From: Cyanobacteria bacterium M_surface_10_m2_179
Lineage (GTDB): Bacteria > Cyanobacteriota > Cyanobacteriia > PCC-6307 > Cyanobiaceae
Direction: 5' to 3'
NCBI GenBank assembly: GCA_016882545.1
Contig: VGPW01000011.1
Coordinates: 1-33,666, forward strand
DNA length: 33,666 bases
Shown: positions 20,521 through 30,853 of the stretch, one piece after another
How positions within the stretch are numbered: position 1 is the first letter of the stretch
Layout: the number at the start of each line of letters is the position of its first letter
Made by a program: the position numbers and the translations under genes
The notes under the pieces: generated by a model
Databases searched by the model: none
Told to the model about the DNA's origin: nothing
Seen by the model: only the letters and a program-made list of their open reading frames with translations

Positions 20521-21227
20521 CAGCGGCCGCGCGCGGCTGCGCTGGCCAGATTGGGATGGCCGGCCTCCACCAGGGCGGCATCGCGGATGCGGCAGCTGTC
20601 GCAGACCCCGCAGGGCTGCTCGCCGCCGCTGTAGCAGCTCCAGGTTTCCCCCACCGGCACCTGCAACCGCAGGGCTTCCTGCACGATCTGGGTTTTGCTC
20701 CAGGTCACCAGCGGAGCCCAGAGCTGGGTGCCATGGCCCTCGCGGCCAGCCTTGCTGGCGAGATCAGCAAGCTGCTGAAAGGCCTCGAGGTAGTCGGGCC
20801 GGCAGTCGGGGTAGCCGGAGTAATCCACGGCGTTCACCCCCAGCACCAGCCGCTCGGCCGACCTGGCTTCCGCCAGGCTGAGGCCGATGGCGATGAACAC
20901 CGTGTTGCGGCCCGGCACATAGGTGGAGGGGATCACCCCGCTTTGCACGCCCTCGTTCGGGATGGCGATCGCCGCGTCGGTGAGGGCTGATCCGCCCCAG
21001 GACGCCAGATTCACCGCCACGGTGTGGTGCTCCGCCAGACCGAGCGTCTGGGCCACTTGCGCAGCGGCCTGCAGTTCCCGGCGGTGGCGTTGGCCGTAGT
21101 CGAAGGAGAGGCCGATGACGCGATAGCCCGCTTCCTGCGCCAGGGCTGCAGCGGTGGCGGAGTCGAGACCGCCGGAGAGCAGGGCAATCGCGGTGGGCAA
21201 GGCTGGGAGATCGGGCGCCGGTTCCAT
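20520..21227 (-). CDS. queC: 7-cyano-7-deazaguanine synthase QueC
   Basis: The 235-residue ATP-dependent enzyme makes preQ0 from 7-carboxy-7-deazaguanine on the queuosine route. The PP-loop is [13 protein letters not shown] (around residue 15-27), followed by [29 protein letters not shown] and [16 protein letters not shown] are typical. The C-terminal zinc site is formed by the Cys cluster in [22 protein letters not shown]. It lies 21 bases after queE and overlaps pabB by one base. Confidence 0.95.
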   Translation of the reverse strand: MEPAPDLPALPTAIALLSGGLDSATAAALAQEAGYRVIGLSFDYGQRHRRELQAAAQVAQTLGLAEHHTVAVNLASWGGSALTDAAIAIPNEGVQSGVIPSTYVPGRNTVFIAIGLSLAEARSAERLVLGVNAVDYSGYPDCRPDYLEAFQQLADLASKAGREGHGTQLWAPLVTWSKTQIVQEALRLQVPVGETWSCYSGGEQPCGVCDSCRIRDAALVEAGHPNLASAAARGR

Positions 21228-21248
21228 GATGCCGAGCGGCTGCCCGCC

Positions 21249-21895
21249 TCAGCGCACCCCCAGCCATTTGTGGCTCTGCAGGCTGAGGCGCCACTTGGGA
21301 TGGGCCCGCACAAAGTCCACCACCAGCTCCTGCCCCGCCGCACAATCCCAGCCCGGCTGCAGCAGCAGCTCCGGCGCTGGCGTGCCCGGCGCTCTCGCTT
21401 GCGCTGCCGCCGCCATCGCTTCAGCGAAGCCCAGATCGCTGGCGGCGTGCACCACCACCTTCAGCTCATGGCAGGCGGCCAGCACGGCGGGGGCGGGGGC
21501 CTTGTGGGGTTTGGGCGAGAGGGTGATCCAGCGGAAGGCTCCGCTCAGTGCACCCACGCCGCTGGTTTCCAGATGCAGCGGCACCCCGGCGCCGGCCAAC
21601 GCCTCACACAACGGATCGAGGTTGTGCTCCAACGGCTCACCGCCGGTGATCACCACAAAGGCCGCTCCGGCCTGCACCGCTTGCTCTGCCTGCTGCGCAA
21701 GCTCTTCCACTGGGCACTGCGGATGCACGTGCGCCGGCCACGACTGCTTGGTGTCGCACCAGCTGCAGCCCACCCCGCAGCCCCCGAGCCGAATGAAGAA
21801 GGCACTCCGACCGGCATGGATCCCCTCGCCCTGGAGCGAGTGGAAGGTTTCCACCACCGGCAGGGTGTGGGAGTGGGGCCTCCCGCCTGTGCCCA

Positions 21896-21896
<1 letters not shown>
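21249..21896 (-). CDS. queE: 7-carboxy-7-deazaguanine synthase QueE
   Basis: This 215-residue radical-SAM enzyme rearranges carboxytetrahydropterin to 7-carboxy-7-deazaguanine. The iron-sulfur ligands are Cys40, Cys44 and Cys47 in GGCGVGCSWCDT, a CX3CX2C motif. ETFHSLQGEGIHAGRSAFFIR precedes it and VVITGGEPL follows it. The start overlaps the pyrG stop by one base. Along with queC it supplies preQ0 for tRNA queuosine; queD and queF are not in the window. Confidence 0.94.
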
Positions 21897-23584
<1,688 letters not shown>

Positions 23585-23625
23585 TCAATTTACCGACCCG
23601 CTTCGGCCCGCTCTAGTCCCGCTGC

Positions 23626-24792
23626 TTAGTGGCCGTTGGGGTCGCTGTCGAGGCTGTGCATGTAGTCCTGCACCCGGCAGCGGCGCTGGGGTTGGCGCAG
23701 CTTGAGCAGGGCGCGCGATTCGATCTGCCGCACCCGCTCCCGCGAGAGGTGCAGGTCTTCGCCGATCTGCGACAGCGTCTGTGGTGTGTCGTCCTCGAGG
23801 CCGTAGCGCAACCGGATCACGGCGGCTTCCCGGGCCGTGAGCTCATCGAGCAGGGCCTCCAGGTCGTTGTGCAGCTCCTCGCGGGTGAGCTCCTGTTCGG
23901 GTGTGGCGTGGCCGTCCTCCAGCAGATCGCCCAGTTCCGTGTCCTGCTCGCGGCCCACGCGGGTGTCCAGCGACACCGAGCGCGGCACCCGCATCAGGGT
24001 CAGCCGTACCACCTCCTCGCTGAGCCCCAGCTCCCGTGCCAGATCCGCCACCGAGGCGAGGCGGCCGTGCTCGCTGGCGATCTGCCGCTGGGCCTTCTTG
24101 ATCCGGTTGAGCTTCTCGGTTACGTGCACCGGCAGCCGGATCGTGCGGCTCTGGGTGGCGATGGCGCGGGTGATGCCCTGGCGGATCCACCAGTAGGCGT
24201 AGGTGCTGAACCGGAAGCCGCGGGTGGGGTCGTATTTCTCCACGGCCCGCTCCAGGCCGAGGGTTCCCTCCTGCACCAGATCGAGCAGCTCCATGCCGCG
24301 CTGCTGGTATTTCTTGGCCACGGCCACCACCAGCCGCAGGTTGGCCTGAATCATGCGGTCGCGGGCGCGGCGGCCGTGATGCAGGGCCTGCTTCAGCTCC
24401 GCCACGCTGAGCTTGCTGTGCTCGGCCCATTGCTCCTGGCCGCGCCGCAGCCGCTCCCGCAACGCCGGCACACTGCAGCCCAGCTGCTCGGCCCACTGCT
24501 GCAGGGCAGGCCAGTGCCCCAGTTGGGTGGCGAGGCGCTGGCGACCATCCTCCAGGGCGATCAGTTCGGCCAGATCGGGTGCTGAGCTCGCCAGCCGCCG
24601 CCGCTCCTGCAGCAGCCGTTCGCGCCGTTGCACCTGCCGCGCCAGGGTGAGCTCCTCTTCATGGCTGAGCAGGTCAACACGGCCGATGTCCTGGAGGTAG
24701 AGCCGCACCAGATCCGTGCTGCTGCGCCTGGTGCCAGAGGAGGGTTTGGGGCTGGAAGGGCCCTTCGACACAGGCTCAGCGTGAAACAGCAC
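23626..24792 (-). CDS. Group 2 sigma-70 factor (RpoD/SigA-like)
   Basis: This 388-residue sigma factor has region 1.2 (DLVRLYLQDIGRVDLLSHEEE). A helical insert follows, then region 2 with MIQANLRLVVAVAKKYQQRGM and FRFSTYAYWWIRQGITRAIA. Region 3 begins near IRLPVHVTEKLNRI, and region 4 contains LRYGLEDDTPQTLSQIGEDL and SRERVRQIESRALLKLR. The long acidic 1.1 region of the primary sigma is absent, so it belongs to the non-essential group 2 factors common in cyanobacteria. The start is a GTG at 24792; no upstream ATG fits. Its exact Sig letter cannot be fixed without alignment. Confidence 0.92.
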   Translation of the reverse strand: MLFHAEPVSKGPSSPKPSSGTRRSSTDLVRLYLQDIGRVDLLSHEEELTLARQVQRRERLLQERRRLASSAPDLAELIALEDGRQRLATQLGHWPALQQWAEQLGCSVPALRERLRRGQEQWAEHSKLSVAELKQALHHGRRARDRMIQANLRLVVAVAKKYQQRGMELLDLVQEGTLGLERAVEKYDPTRGFRFSTYAYWWIRQGITRAIATQSRTIRLPVHVTEKLNRIKKAQRQIASEHGRLASVADLARELGLSEEVVRLTLMRVPRSVSLDTRVGREQDTELGDLLEDGHATPEQELTREELHNDLEALLDELTAREAAVIRLRYGLEDDTPQTLSQIGEDLHLSRERVRQIESRALLKLRQPQRRCRVQDYMHSLDSDPNGH

Positions 24793-24805
24793 CCCAACGA
24801 TCGAG

Positions 24806-24817
24806 TCTCAGCTGAGA
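24806..24817. promoter_or_regulatory. Perfect 12-base palindrome upstream of the sigma-factor gene
   Basis: TCTCAGCTGAGA is self-complementary and ends 13 bases before the sigma-factor GTG, in the 77-base gap after aspS. It could be an operator or a leader hairpin. I know no matching cyanobacterial regulator. Confidence 0.3.
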
Positions 24818-24869
24818 TCTGTCCTCAAATCGCGGGTTTCTGTTCGGGATTGCCGCGTTGGGCGGTGGC

Positions 24870-26699
24870 TCAGGCCTCGGCTTCGTCGTCCACCCAGGTG
24901 CTGGCCACGTGCAGCTCCTCGAGCTGTTTGGCGGCCACACCGCCGGGGGCGCCGGTCATCAGGCAGCGGGCCTGCTGGGTTTTGGGGAAGGCGATGGTGT
25001 CGCGGATCGATTCCTCGCCGGCCAGCAGCATCACCATGCGATCCACGCCGAAAGCCAGGCCGCCGTGGGGTGGTGCGCCCATGTCGAGCGCTTCCATCAG
25101 GAAGCCGAACTGCTGGTTGGCCTCCTCGAGGGGCAGGCCCACGGTTTGCAGCACCTGGCGCTGCAGTGCCGAATCGTGGATGCGCAGCGAGCCGCCACCC
25201 AGCTCCAGGCCGTTGAGCACCAGGTCGTAGGCCTGGGCGCGGGCTGCTGGCAGGGTGTCGGCCCAGGCGGCGGGGTCGCTGCCCAGGTCGGTGGTGTTGG
25301 GGGCGCAGAAGGGGTGGTGCAGCGCCTCGTAGCGGTGTTCGTCGGCGTTGAACTCAAACATCGGGAAATCCACCACCCAGAGGAAGTTCCAGCTGTCGTT
25401 TTCGCTGTCGGGCTTCACCATCCCCAGCTCGCGGGCCAGGTATTGGCGCACGCGATCGAGGGCCTTGTTCACCGTGGCGGTGTCGCCGGCGCCGAACAGG
25501 ATCAGGGTGCCGGGCTCAGCGCCGGTGCGCTTGAGCAGCTCGGCCTTCTTCTCCTCAGAGAGGTTGTCCTTGATGGCGCCGATCGTGTCGATCTCGCCGC
25601 CTTCGCGCACGCGGATGAAGGCCAGGCCGCCGGCACCGGCTTTCTGGGCTTCGCTGAACACATCGCCGCCCGGCTTGATGCGCACATTGCTCACGGCGTC
25701 GTTGCCGCCGGGCACGGCGATGCACTTCACCGAGCCGCCGGAGGCCACGGCGCCCGAGAACACCTTGAAGCCCATGTCGGCCACTAGGTCGCTCACGTTG
25801 GTGAGCTCCATGCCGTAGCGGGTGTCGGGGCGGTCGGTGCCGTAGCGCTCCATGGCGTCATGCCAGGTGAGGCGCGGGAAGGGGCGCGGCAGCTCCACAC
25901 CTTTCACCGTTTTCCAGATGGAGGCGATCAGGGCTTCATTGAGCTCGAGGATCTGCTCCTGATCCATGAAGCTCATCTCGATATCCAGCTGGGTGAACTC
26001 CGGCTGGCGATCGGCGCGCAGGTCTTCGTCGCGGAAACAGCGGGCCACCTGGTAGTAGCGCTCGATGCCGCCCACCATCAGCAGCTGCTTGAACAGCTGG
26101 GGCGATTGGGGCAGGGCGAACCACTCCCCACCGCAGACGCGGGAGGGCACCAGGTAGTCGCGGGCGCCTTCAGGGGTGGAGCGGGTGAGCACCGGGGTTT
26201 CCACCTCGATGAAGCCCTGCTCTTCCAGGAATCGGCGGGCTGCCTGGATGGTCTGGGCCCGCAGGCGCAGATTGCTGTTCATCCGCTCGCGGCGCAGGTC
26301 GAGGTAGCGGTGGCGCAGCCGCAGCTCTTCGCGGGTGTTCTCCTCGTCGTGCACCGACACGGCGAAGGGCAGATTCCCCTTCACGCTGTTGAGCACGTTG
26401 ATGGCGCTGGCCAGCACTTCCACCCGGCCAGTGGCCAGTTTCTCGTTGATGGCATCAGCCGGGCGCTCGCGCACCTTGCCCTCCACCTGGATCACCGTTT
26501 CATTACGCAGGTGTTCGGCCACGGCGAACATCGCGGCGCCCTCGTCCGGGTCCACCGTGATCTGCACAGTGCCGCTGCGGTCGCGCAGGTCGACGAAGAT
26601 CACCCCGCCGTGATCACGGCTGCGATCCACCCATCCGCACAGCTGCACGGCCTGCCCGGTGGCGTCTTGGCGCAGGTCGCCGCATCCGTGGCTGCGCAT
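24870..26699 (-). CDS. aspS: Aspartyl-tRNA synthetase
   Basis: This 609-residue class II synthetase charges tRNA-Asp. The N-terminal anticodon-binding OB fold has [26 protein letters not shown]. Motif 1 to 2 regions include [23 protein letters not shown] and [25 protein letters not shown], and motif 3 is [20 protein letters not shown]. The bacterial GAD insertion domain lies between. I chose ATG 26699 ([10 protein letters not shown]) because family members start here; an ATG 12 codons upstream is less likely. It is the last high-GC gene before the compositional drop. Confidence 0.95.
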   Translation of the reverse strand: MRSHGCGDLRQDATGQAVQLCGWVDRSRDHGGVIFVDLRDRSGTVQITVDPDEGAAMFAVAEHLRNETVIQVEGKVRERPADAINEKLATGRVEVLASAINVLNSVKGNLPFAVSVHDEENTREELRLRHRYLDLRRERMNSNLRLRAQTIQAARRFLEEQGFIEVETPVLTRSTPEGARDYLVPSRVCGGEWFALPQSPQLFKQLLMVGGIERYYQVARCFRDEDLRADRQPEFTQLDIEMSFMDQEQILELNEALIASIWKTVKGVELPRPFPRLTWHDAMERYGTDRPDTRYGMELTNVSDLVADMGFKVFSGAVASGGSVKCIAVPGGNDAVSNVRIKPGGDVFSEAQKAGAGGLAFIRVREGGEIDTIGAIKDNLSEEKKAELLKRTGAEPGTLILFGAGDTATVNKALDRVRQYLARELGMVKPDSENDSWNFLWVVDFPMFEFNADEHRYEALHHPFCAPNTTDLGSDPAAWADTLPAARAQAYDLVLNGLELGGGSLRIHDSALQRQVLQTVGLPLEEANQQFGFLMEALDMGAPPHGGLAFGVDRMVMLLAGEESIRDTIAFPKTQQARCLMTGAPGGVAAKQLEELHVASTWVDDEAEA

Positions 26700-26874
26700 G
26701 CTGTGGTCTGAGAGAAGATGTGGTGATTGTCCCATCTCGCATGTTGAGTGCTGCTTCGGGATGCGACGGGTACTCAGGCAAGCTCCCAGAGCTCATCGGG
26801 CATTCGCGATAGTGATTCCATGTTTTCTGCCTATTGGCGTCGCTAGCATCGATGAGTTATTAGTTAAATCGTGA

Positions 26875-26906
26875 AAAAGCCTGTGCGTACTGGCGCACAG
26901 GCTTTT
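26875..26906 (-). terminator. Intrinsic terminator of the low-GC operon
   Basis: Arms AAAAGCCTGTGCG (26875-26887) and CGCACAGGCTTTT (26894-26906) pair perfectly over 13 bases with a six-base loop. On the minus strand the stem runs into five T. It lies 32 bases after the last gene of the minus-strand operon, exactly where its terminator is expected. It is symmetric enough to work in both directions. Confidence 0.88.
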
Positions 26907-26938
26907 AGATGATCAAATAAATTGTTGGGCAAAGGCTA

Positions 26939-27502
26939 TCAGACTGTCTTCAGCAGAGAAAGCAGATTCTGGGACGCAAATACATCTCTGTAGAAGGTTA
27001 ATTGCTCGCTCTTGAAGTAGCAAGCACCACGATGCCCACGCCGAACCCAGCATACGGTTCCTTTGGCAATGGTCTCACCGCTTTCGTCATCCAGGCAATG
27101 CCATTCAAAGTGCACGAATTCTCCCCAGAACATCACGATTGGCCAGCACATCGTGACATTGGGCTGAGCGATTAACGCCCACCAATGCTTCTCGCGCTCA
27201 GTTTGTTCTGTGAGTCCATAAAAAGGACCATCTTGGCAGAAATAAACCAAATCATTCCTGTATTCACCGCGAAGCAAGTCTCCGCGGGCTCGCCGCAGCG
27301 CCTCGCAGTGGGTGGGCCACCAAGCTTTGTTCTCTGCCTCAATCTCATTTGGGCTGTAGTCAGCACCGATGGACGGTAGTTCGGCTTCTTTCTTGGTAAT
27401 GAATTCCTCGGCTTGAGCAATCAGCTTGTCACCGAGCTCTTTGGACACGAGCCCGGGCCGGGAAAAGTCAGCGGAAAGGTCAGCGTAGTACTTGCGAGTC
27501 AT
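26939..27502 (-). CDS. Hypothetical protein, possibly SnoaL/NTF2-like
   Basis: This 187-residue protein is not confidently recognised. It starts at the ATG at 27502 (MTRKYYADLSADF); a TTG three codons earlier is possible. A charged helical N-terminal half is followed by a region rich in aromatic residues: REKHWWALIAQPNVTMCWPIV, FWGEFVHFEWHCLDDESGE and GTVCWVRRGHRGACYF. This alternating-strand pattern with many Trp and His resembles the curved sheet of SnoaL/NTF2-like proteins. That resemblance is a visual impression only. It is the last gene of the low-GC operon, 56 bases after the kinase gene and just before a terminator. No signal peptide or membrane segment is seen. Confidence 0.7.
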   Translation of the reverse strand: MTRKYYADLSADFSRPGLVSKELGDKLIAQAEEFITKKEAELPSIGADYSPNEIEAENKAWWPTHCEALRRARGDLLRGEYRNDLVYFCQDGPFYGLTEQTEREKHWWALIAQPNVTMCWPIVMFWGEFVHFEWHCLDDESGETIAKGTVCWVRRGHRGACYFKSEQLTFYRDVFASQNLLSLLKTV

Positions 27503-27558
27503 GGGAATCAAGTGGAAATGAGTGATTTGAGAGGGATTGAATCGCCTCGGTAATCGGC

Positions 27559-28038
27559 TTATTGAGGATTGGGATGATCAAGTGTTGATAGCTCGTATGT
27601 GTTTTTCCCGTTCAGCCACTTATAGGAGACCAGGTCCACGGACTGTTGAATCAAAAATAGACCCAAGCCACCGATTTGACGTTCGTGAACCGGTTGATCT
27701 GTATCTACAGATTCCCGTTCCCCAAATTTAGGGTCGAACATAGGACCATCATCCTCGGTTCGGATGATGAAGTAATCATGACTAGAATCACTCTTTTTGA
27801 GGGTCGCAACCTTGAGAGTTACTGGCTTAAGATTGTTTGAGCTCGTAAATTCTGCTGAGGCACGAATAATATTTGAGATGAGCTCTTCAAAAGCCAGCCT
27901 TAGCTTGTATGCACGAGATTGATCATGGACGTTGCTTTCAATCTGGGCTCCAGCAAAGTTCATAAACTCTTCCCAGCAATCCATTGAAGCCGGGGCTTCA
28001 ATCTTGCCAAGTTCAGCCTCGATTCCTTGATCATTCAT
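27559..28038 (-). CDS. Anti-sigma-type serine kinase (HATPase, RsbW/SpoIIAB-like)
   Basis: The 159-residue protein has a GHKL ATPase fold: N box RLAFEELISNIIRA (Glu51/Glu52 and Asn56), G1 box TEDDGPMFDP (Asp97, Gly98) and G2 box IGGLGLFLIQQ. Proteins of this size phosphorylate STAS antagonists and bind a partner such as a sigma factor. It starts five bases after the STAS gene stop, and a GGAGGAG ribosome site sits in the last STAS codons, so the two are tightly coupled. The position matches slr1861 in the icfG cluster (from memory). The phosphatase gene that separates them there is missing here. Confidence 0.87.
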   Translation of the reverse strand: MNDQGIEAELGKIEAPASMDCWEEFMNFAGAQIESNVHDQSRAYKLRLAFEELISNIIRASAEFTSSNNLKPVTLKVATLKKSDSSHDYFIIRTEDDGPMFDPKFGERESVDTDQPVHERQIGGLGLFLIQQSVDLVSYKWLNGKNTYELSTLDHPNPQ

Positions 28039-28043
28039 CGCAT

Positions 28044-28367
28044 CTAAATCTCCTCCGTACTCTGCACAATGACAACCGCCTGAGCAAGGCCAGTTTTAGT
28101 AATCGTTTCTACAATCTGATCAGAGGGGCCAACTAGATAAAGACTTGAACTGTGCGGCATCTTCTGCTTAGCAAATATGATGGCGCGCAGACCAGCACTA
28201 CTAACGAATTCAACCCCTTGCAAATCTATGCGCAACTGCTCCAAGGCATGCAGCTCAAGTGCCGTCAACTTGCTGAGCAATTCAGGAGCGGTCTTGGTAT
28301 CAACATCGCCGGACAACGTAAGTGTGACATGAATGTCACCTTGGGTCATTTCAATCGATAGGGCCAT
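28044..28367 (-). CDS. STAS-domain anti-sigma factor antagonist (second copy)
   Basis: From the ATG at 28367 the protein has 107 residues and is a single STAS domain. The strand pattern IHVTLTLSGDVDTKTAPELL is followed by LRIDLQGVEFVSSAGLRAI. By alignment with SpoIIAA the phosphorylatable residue should be Ser57 in SSAGL. The frame is open upstream into glgX, but the family start is here, 34 bases after the glgX stop. It is the likely direct substrate of the kinase encoded next to it and corresponds to slr1859 in the Synechocystis cluster (from memory). Confidence 0.87.
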   Translation of the reverse strand: MALSIEMTQGDIHVTLTLSGDVDTKTAPELLSKLTALELHALEQLRIDLQGVEFVSSAGLRAIIFAKQKMPHSSSLYLVGPSDQIVETITKTGLAQAVVIVQSTEEI

Positions 28368-28401
28368 GGTGGGTAGGATTGAGTGAGGGTGAATCTGTTG
28401 A

Positions 28402-30510
28402 TTACGTCTCGCGAGGAGACGCATTGAAGATAACAACTGAGCGCTCTCCAACCAGGATGCCGTTCTCATTGAACGGAGCCGGATTGTTCATATGTGGCGA
28501 TACAGAATCGCCAGTGTTGAAGCAAAGGCTCCATGAATAGCCTTCCGGAAGGCCTGGTAAATCAAACCACGTTGCATAGTGTGCCATGTTTGTTGCAACA
28601 TAGACAGCATCCATCTGACCGTGAGCAGCGTCATCGCATGTCATCAACCAGGCGAGTTGTCTGGATTCAGCTGACCAATCGACTTGCCAAGGAGTTCTAC
28701 CGTGGAAGCTGCAACTCGGCATACCACCACCTCCGCTATGGCTAAAGCTATTAACCCGAAGACAGGGATGCTTGTGTCGGAAGTGGATCAGAGCTTGGGT
28801 GAGATCAAAGAGTTGCTTGTTATTATCTAGCAGAGTCCAATCGACCCATGAAATTGGGGAATCGATGCAGTAGGCGTTGTTGTTTCCATGTTGTGAGCGA
28901 CCGAATTCATCCCCCATCAGTAACATCGGTGTACCTCGACTCGTCATGAGTATGCTTAACGCATTCATTGATTGCCTTGTACGGAGCGAACGAACGCCTA
29001 TGTCCTCCGTCCAACCCTCTGCGCCGCAATTCCAGCTGTGATTGTCGTCTCCACCGTCGCAGTTATTTTCTCCATTAGCTTCGTTATGCTTGTTATTGAA
29101 TGAGACTAAATCAGCGAGAGTGAAGCCATCGTGGCAAGTAATGAAGTTAATCGACGTGGCTGGAGATCGACCATTCCATTCGTACAGATCGGGCGATCCT
29201 TGAACTCGCTGGGCCATCTCACCAACTTGTGCCTCGTCTCCCTTTAAATACTTTCGTGCTGTGTCACGATATTTACCATTCCATTCAGACCAGCGACCAA
29301 AAGCAGGGAAAGTACCAACTTGATACAGACCGCCAGCATCCCAGGCTTCTGCAATGAGTTTGCAAGATGAAAGAATGGGATCAAAGGCAAGTGATTCAAG
29401 CAGAGGAGGATTGCTTAGAGGTGCACCCCATGGATCTCTACCTAAGATGCTTGCCAAATCAAATCTAAAACCATCAATATGATACTCAGACGCCCAGTAT
29501 CTCAAGCAGTCAAGAACCAGATTGCGGACAACTGGGTTATTGCAGTTAAGAGTGTTGCCGGTTCCGCTAAAATTAAAGTAATAGCCATCAGGCGTCAACA
29601 TATAATAGATTTTATTATCTAATCCCTTGAATGAAATTGAGGGTCCTCTCTCATTGCCTTCGGCAGTATGGTTAAAAACAACGTCGAGAATCACCTCAAT
29701 ACCAGCCTTATGCAATTCTTTGACGAGTTGCTTGAATTCGTCCACCTGCATTCCAAACTTTCCGGATGCTGCAAAGCCGGCTTTTGGAGCGAAAAATGCT
29801 ACAGTACTGTAACCCCAATAGTTGTAAAGACGTTCACCCGTATCAGGATGAATCCGAGAATTCTCGAATTCATCAAACTCAAATATGGGCATCAATTCAA
29901 CGGCATTGATACCCAATGACTTTAAGTAAGGAATCTTCTCGGTTATTCCAGCATAAGTACCTTTGAATTTCACCCCCGAGCTATCACTCTGTGTAAACGA
30001 GCGCACATGCATCTCGTATACTACTAAATCAGCGTCGTTAATCTCTAGAGGAGAATCCCCTTCCCAGTCAAAGTCGTCAAATGCAACGCGAGAACGGTAT
30101 TGATATGCTTTGCTCCAATCTGGCTCTACACCCCATTCGTCTCTGCCTGAAAGAACCCGTGCGTAGGGATCCATCAAGATATTGTCAACATTAAAACGAT
30201 GTCCTTCCTCTGGAGCAAAAGGACCATCAATTCTAAAACCATATTCTACATCTTCATAATCTAGGCCGTAAACAACGATAGAATAGACATCTCCAATTCG
30301 GTAATGGTCAGGTACACGAATCTCACCCAAAGCAACTTGTTCCGACCTGCTATATACAACGAGTGTGCAGGAAGTGCCTGCAGACGTGTATACAGAAAAG
30401 TTAAGACCACCGGGCACTGAAGAGACGCCAAATGGTAATGGCTTTCCTGGCCTAACCCGAAATCCCGCGATCGTGTCGGTTGGGAGATTGTCTATTCTTT
30501 CGAATTCCAT
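28402..30510 (-). CDS. glgX: Glycogen debranching enzyme, GlgX/isoamylase type
   Basis: The 702-residue GH13 enzyme hydrolyses alpha-1,6 branches of glycogen. An N-terminal CBM48-like domain (PFGVSSVPGGLNFSVYTSAG) leads into the barrel with VYEMHVRSFT and EVILDVVFNHTAEG. The nucleophile is Asp351 in IDGFRFDLAS, the acid/base Glu388 in LIAEAWDAGG and the third acid Asp461 in ITCHDGFTLADL. All three are intact. I chose the ATG at 30510, five bases after the STAS stop; a TTG three codons earlier is possible. It sits between the two STAS genes, matching slr1857 (from memory). The paralogous housekeeping glgX is not in the window, so this may be an additional copy. Confidence 0.93.
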   Translation of the reverse strand: MEFERIDNLPTDTIAGFRVRPGKPLPFGVSSVPGGLNFSVYTSAGTSCTLVVYSRSEQVALGEIRVPDHYRIGDVYSIVVYGLDYEDVEYGFRIDGPFAPEEGHRFNVDNILMDPYARVLSGRDEWGVEPDWSKAYQYRSRVAFDDFDWEGDSPLEINDADLVVYEMHVRSFTQSDSSGVKFKGTYAGITEKIPYLKSLGINAVELMPIFEFDEFENSRIHPDTGERLYNYWGYSTVAFFAPKAGFAASGKFGMQVDEFKQLVKELHKAGIEVILDVVFNHTAEGNERGPSISFKGLDNKIYYMLTPDGYYFNFSGTGNTLNCNNPVVRNLVLDCLRYWASEYHIDGFRFDLASILGRDPWGAPLSNPPLLESLAFDPILSSCKLIAEAWDAGGLYQVGTFPAFGRWSEWNGKYRDTARKYLKGDEAQVGEMAQRVQGSPDLYEWNGRSPATSINFITCHDGFTLADLVSFNNKHNEANGENNCDGGDDNHSWNCGAEGWTEDIGVRSLRTRQSMNALSILMTSRGTPMLLMGDEFGRSQHGNNNAYCIDSPISWVDWTLLDNNKQLFDLTQALIHFRHKHPCLRVNSFSHSGGGGMPSCSFHGRTPWQVDWSAESRQLAWLMTCDDAAHGQMDAVYVATNMAHYATWFDLPGLPEGYSWSLCFNTGDSVSPHMNNPAPFNENGILVGERSVVIFNASPRET

Positions 30511-30515
30511 AGCAA

Positions 30516-30842
30516 TCAAGAGTTGGGGATTAATTCAAGTGAATCGTAGATTGTGAAGAACTGATAAAAGCCAGTCACTTTCATCGTATCTGCAATTTCT
30601 TCAGCGACTCCGATGAGTGCTAGGTCAACACCCATATCTTTTGTCTTACGCTGAAGCGTTAATAACGTCCGGAGCCCAGCGCTTGACATGAAGGGTACTT
30701 CCGTTAACTCAAGAGCTACGGGATGCCCCTGCTGCAGTTGGGTATCAATAAAGTCTCGAAGGTCACCGACTGTCTTGGAATCCACTTGACCCGTGACCTT
30801 GATCACTTGCCAGTCTTTGAACTGTTGGAGGGCAACTTGCAT
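30516..30842 (-). CDS. STAS-domain anti-sigma factor antagonist (first copy)
   Basis: From the ATG at 30842 the 108-residue protein is a stand-alone STAS domain: WQVIKVTGQVDSKTVGDLRDF, then VALELTEVPFMSSAGLRTLL. The predicted phosphosite is Ser54 in SSAGL. It starts 11 bases after the AGE-type gene and ends five bases before the glgX ATG. It corresponds in position to slr1856, described as a phosphoprotein of the icfG cluster (from memory). It differs enough from the second copy to have a separate partner. Confidence 0.87.
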   Translation of the reverse strand: MQVALQQFKDWQVIKVTGQVDSKTVGDLRDFIDTQLQQGHPVALELTEVPFMSSAGLRTLLTLQRKTKDMGVDLALIGVAEEIADTMKVTGFYQFFTIYDSLELIPNS

Positions 30843-30853
30843 GGTAAAAGGCC

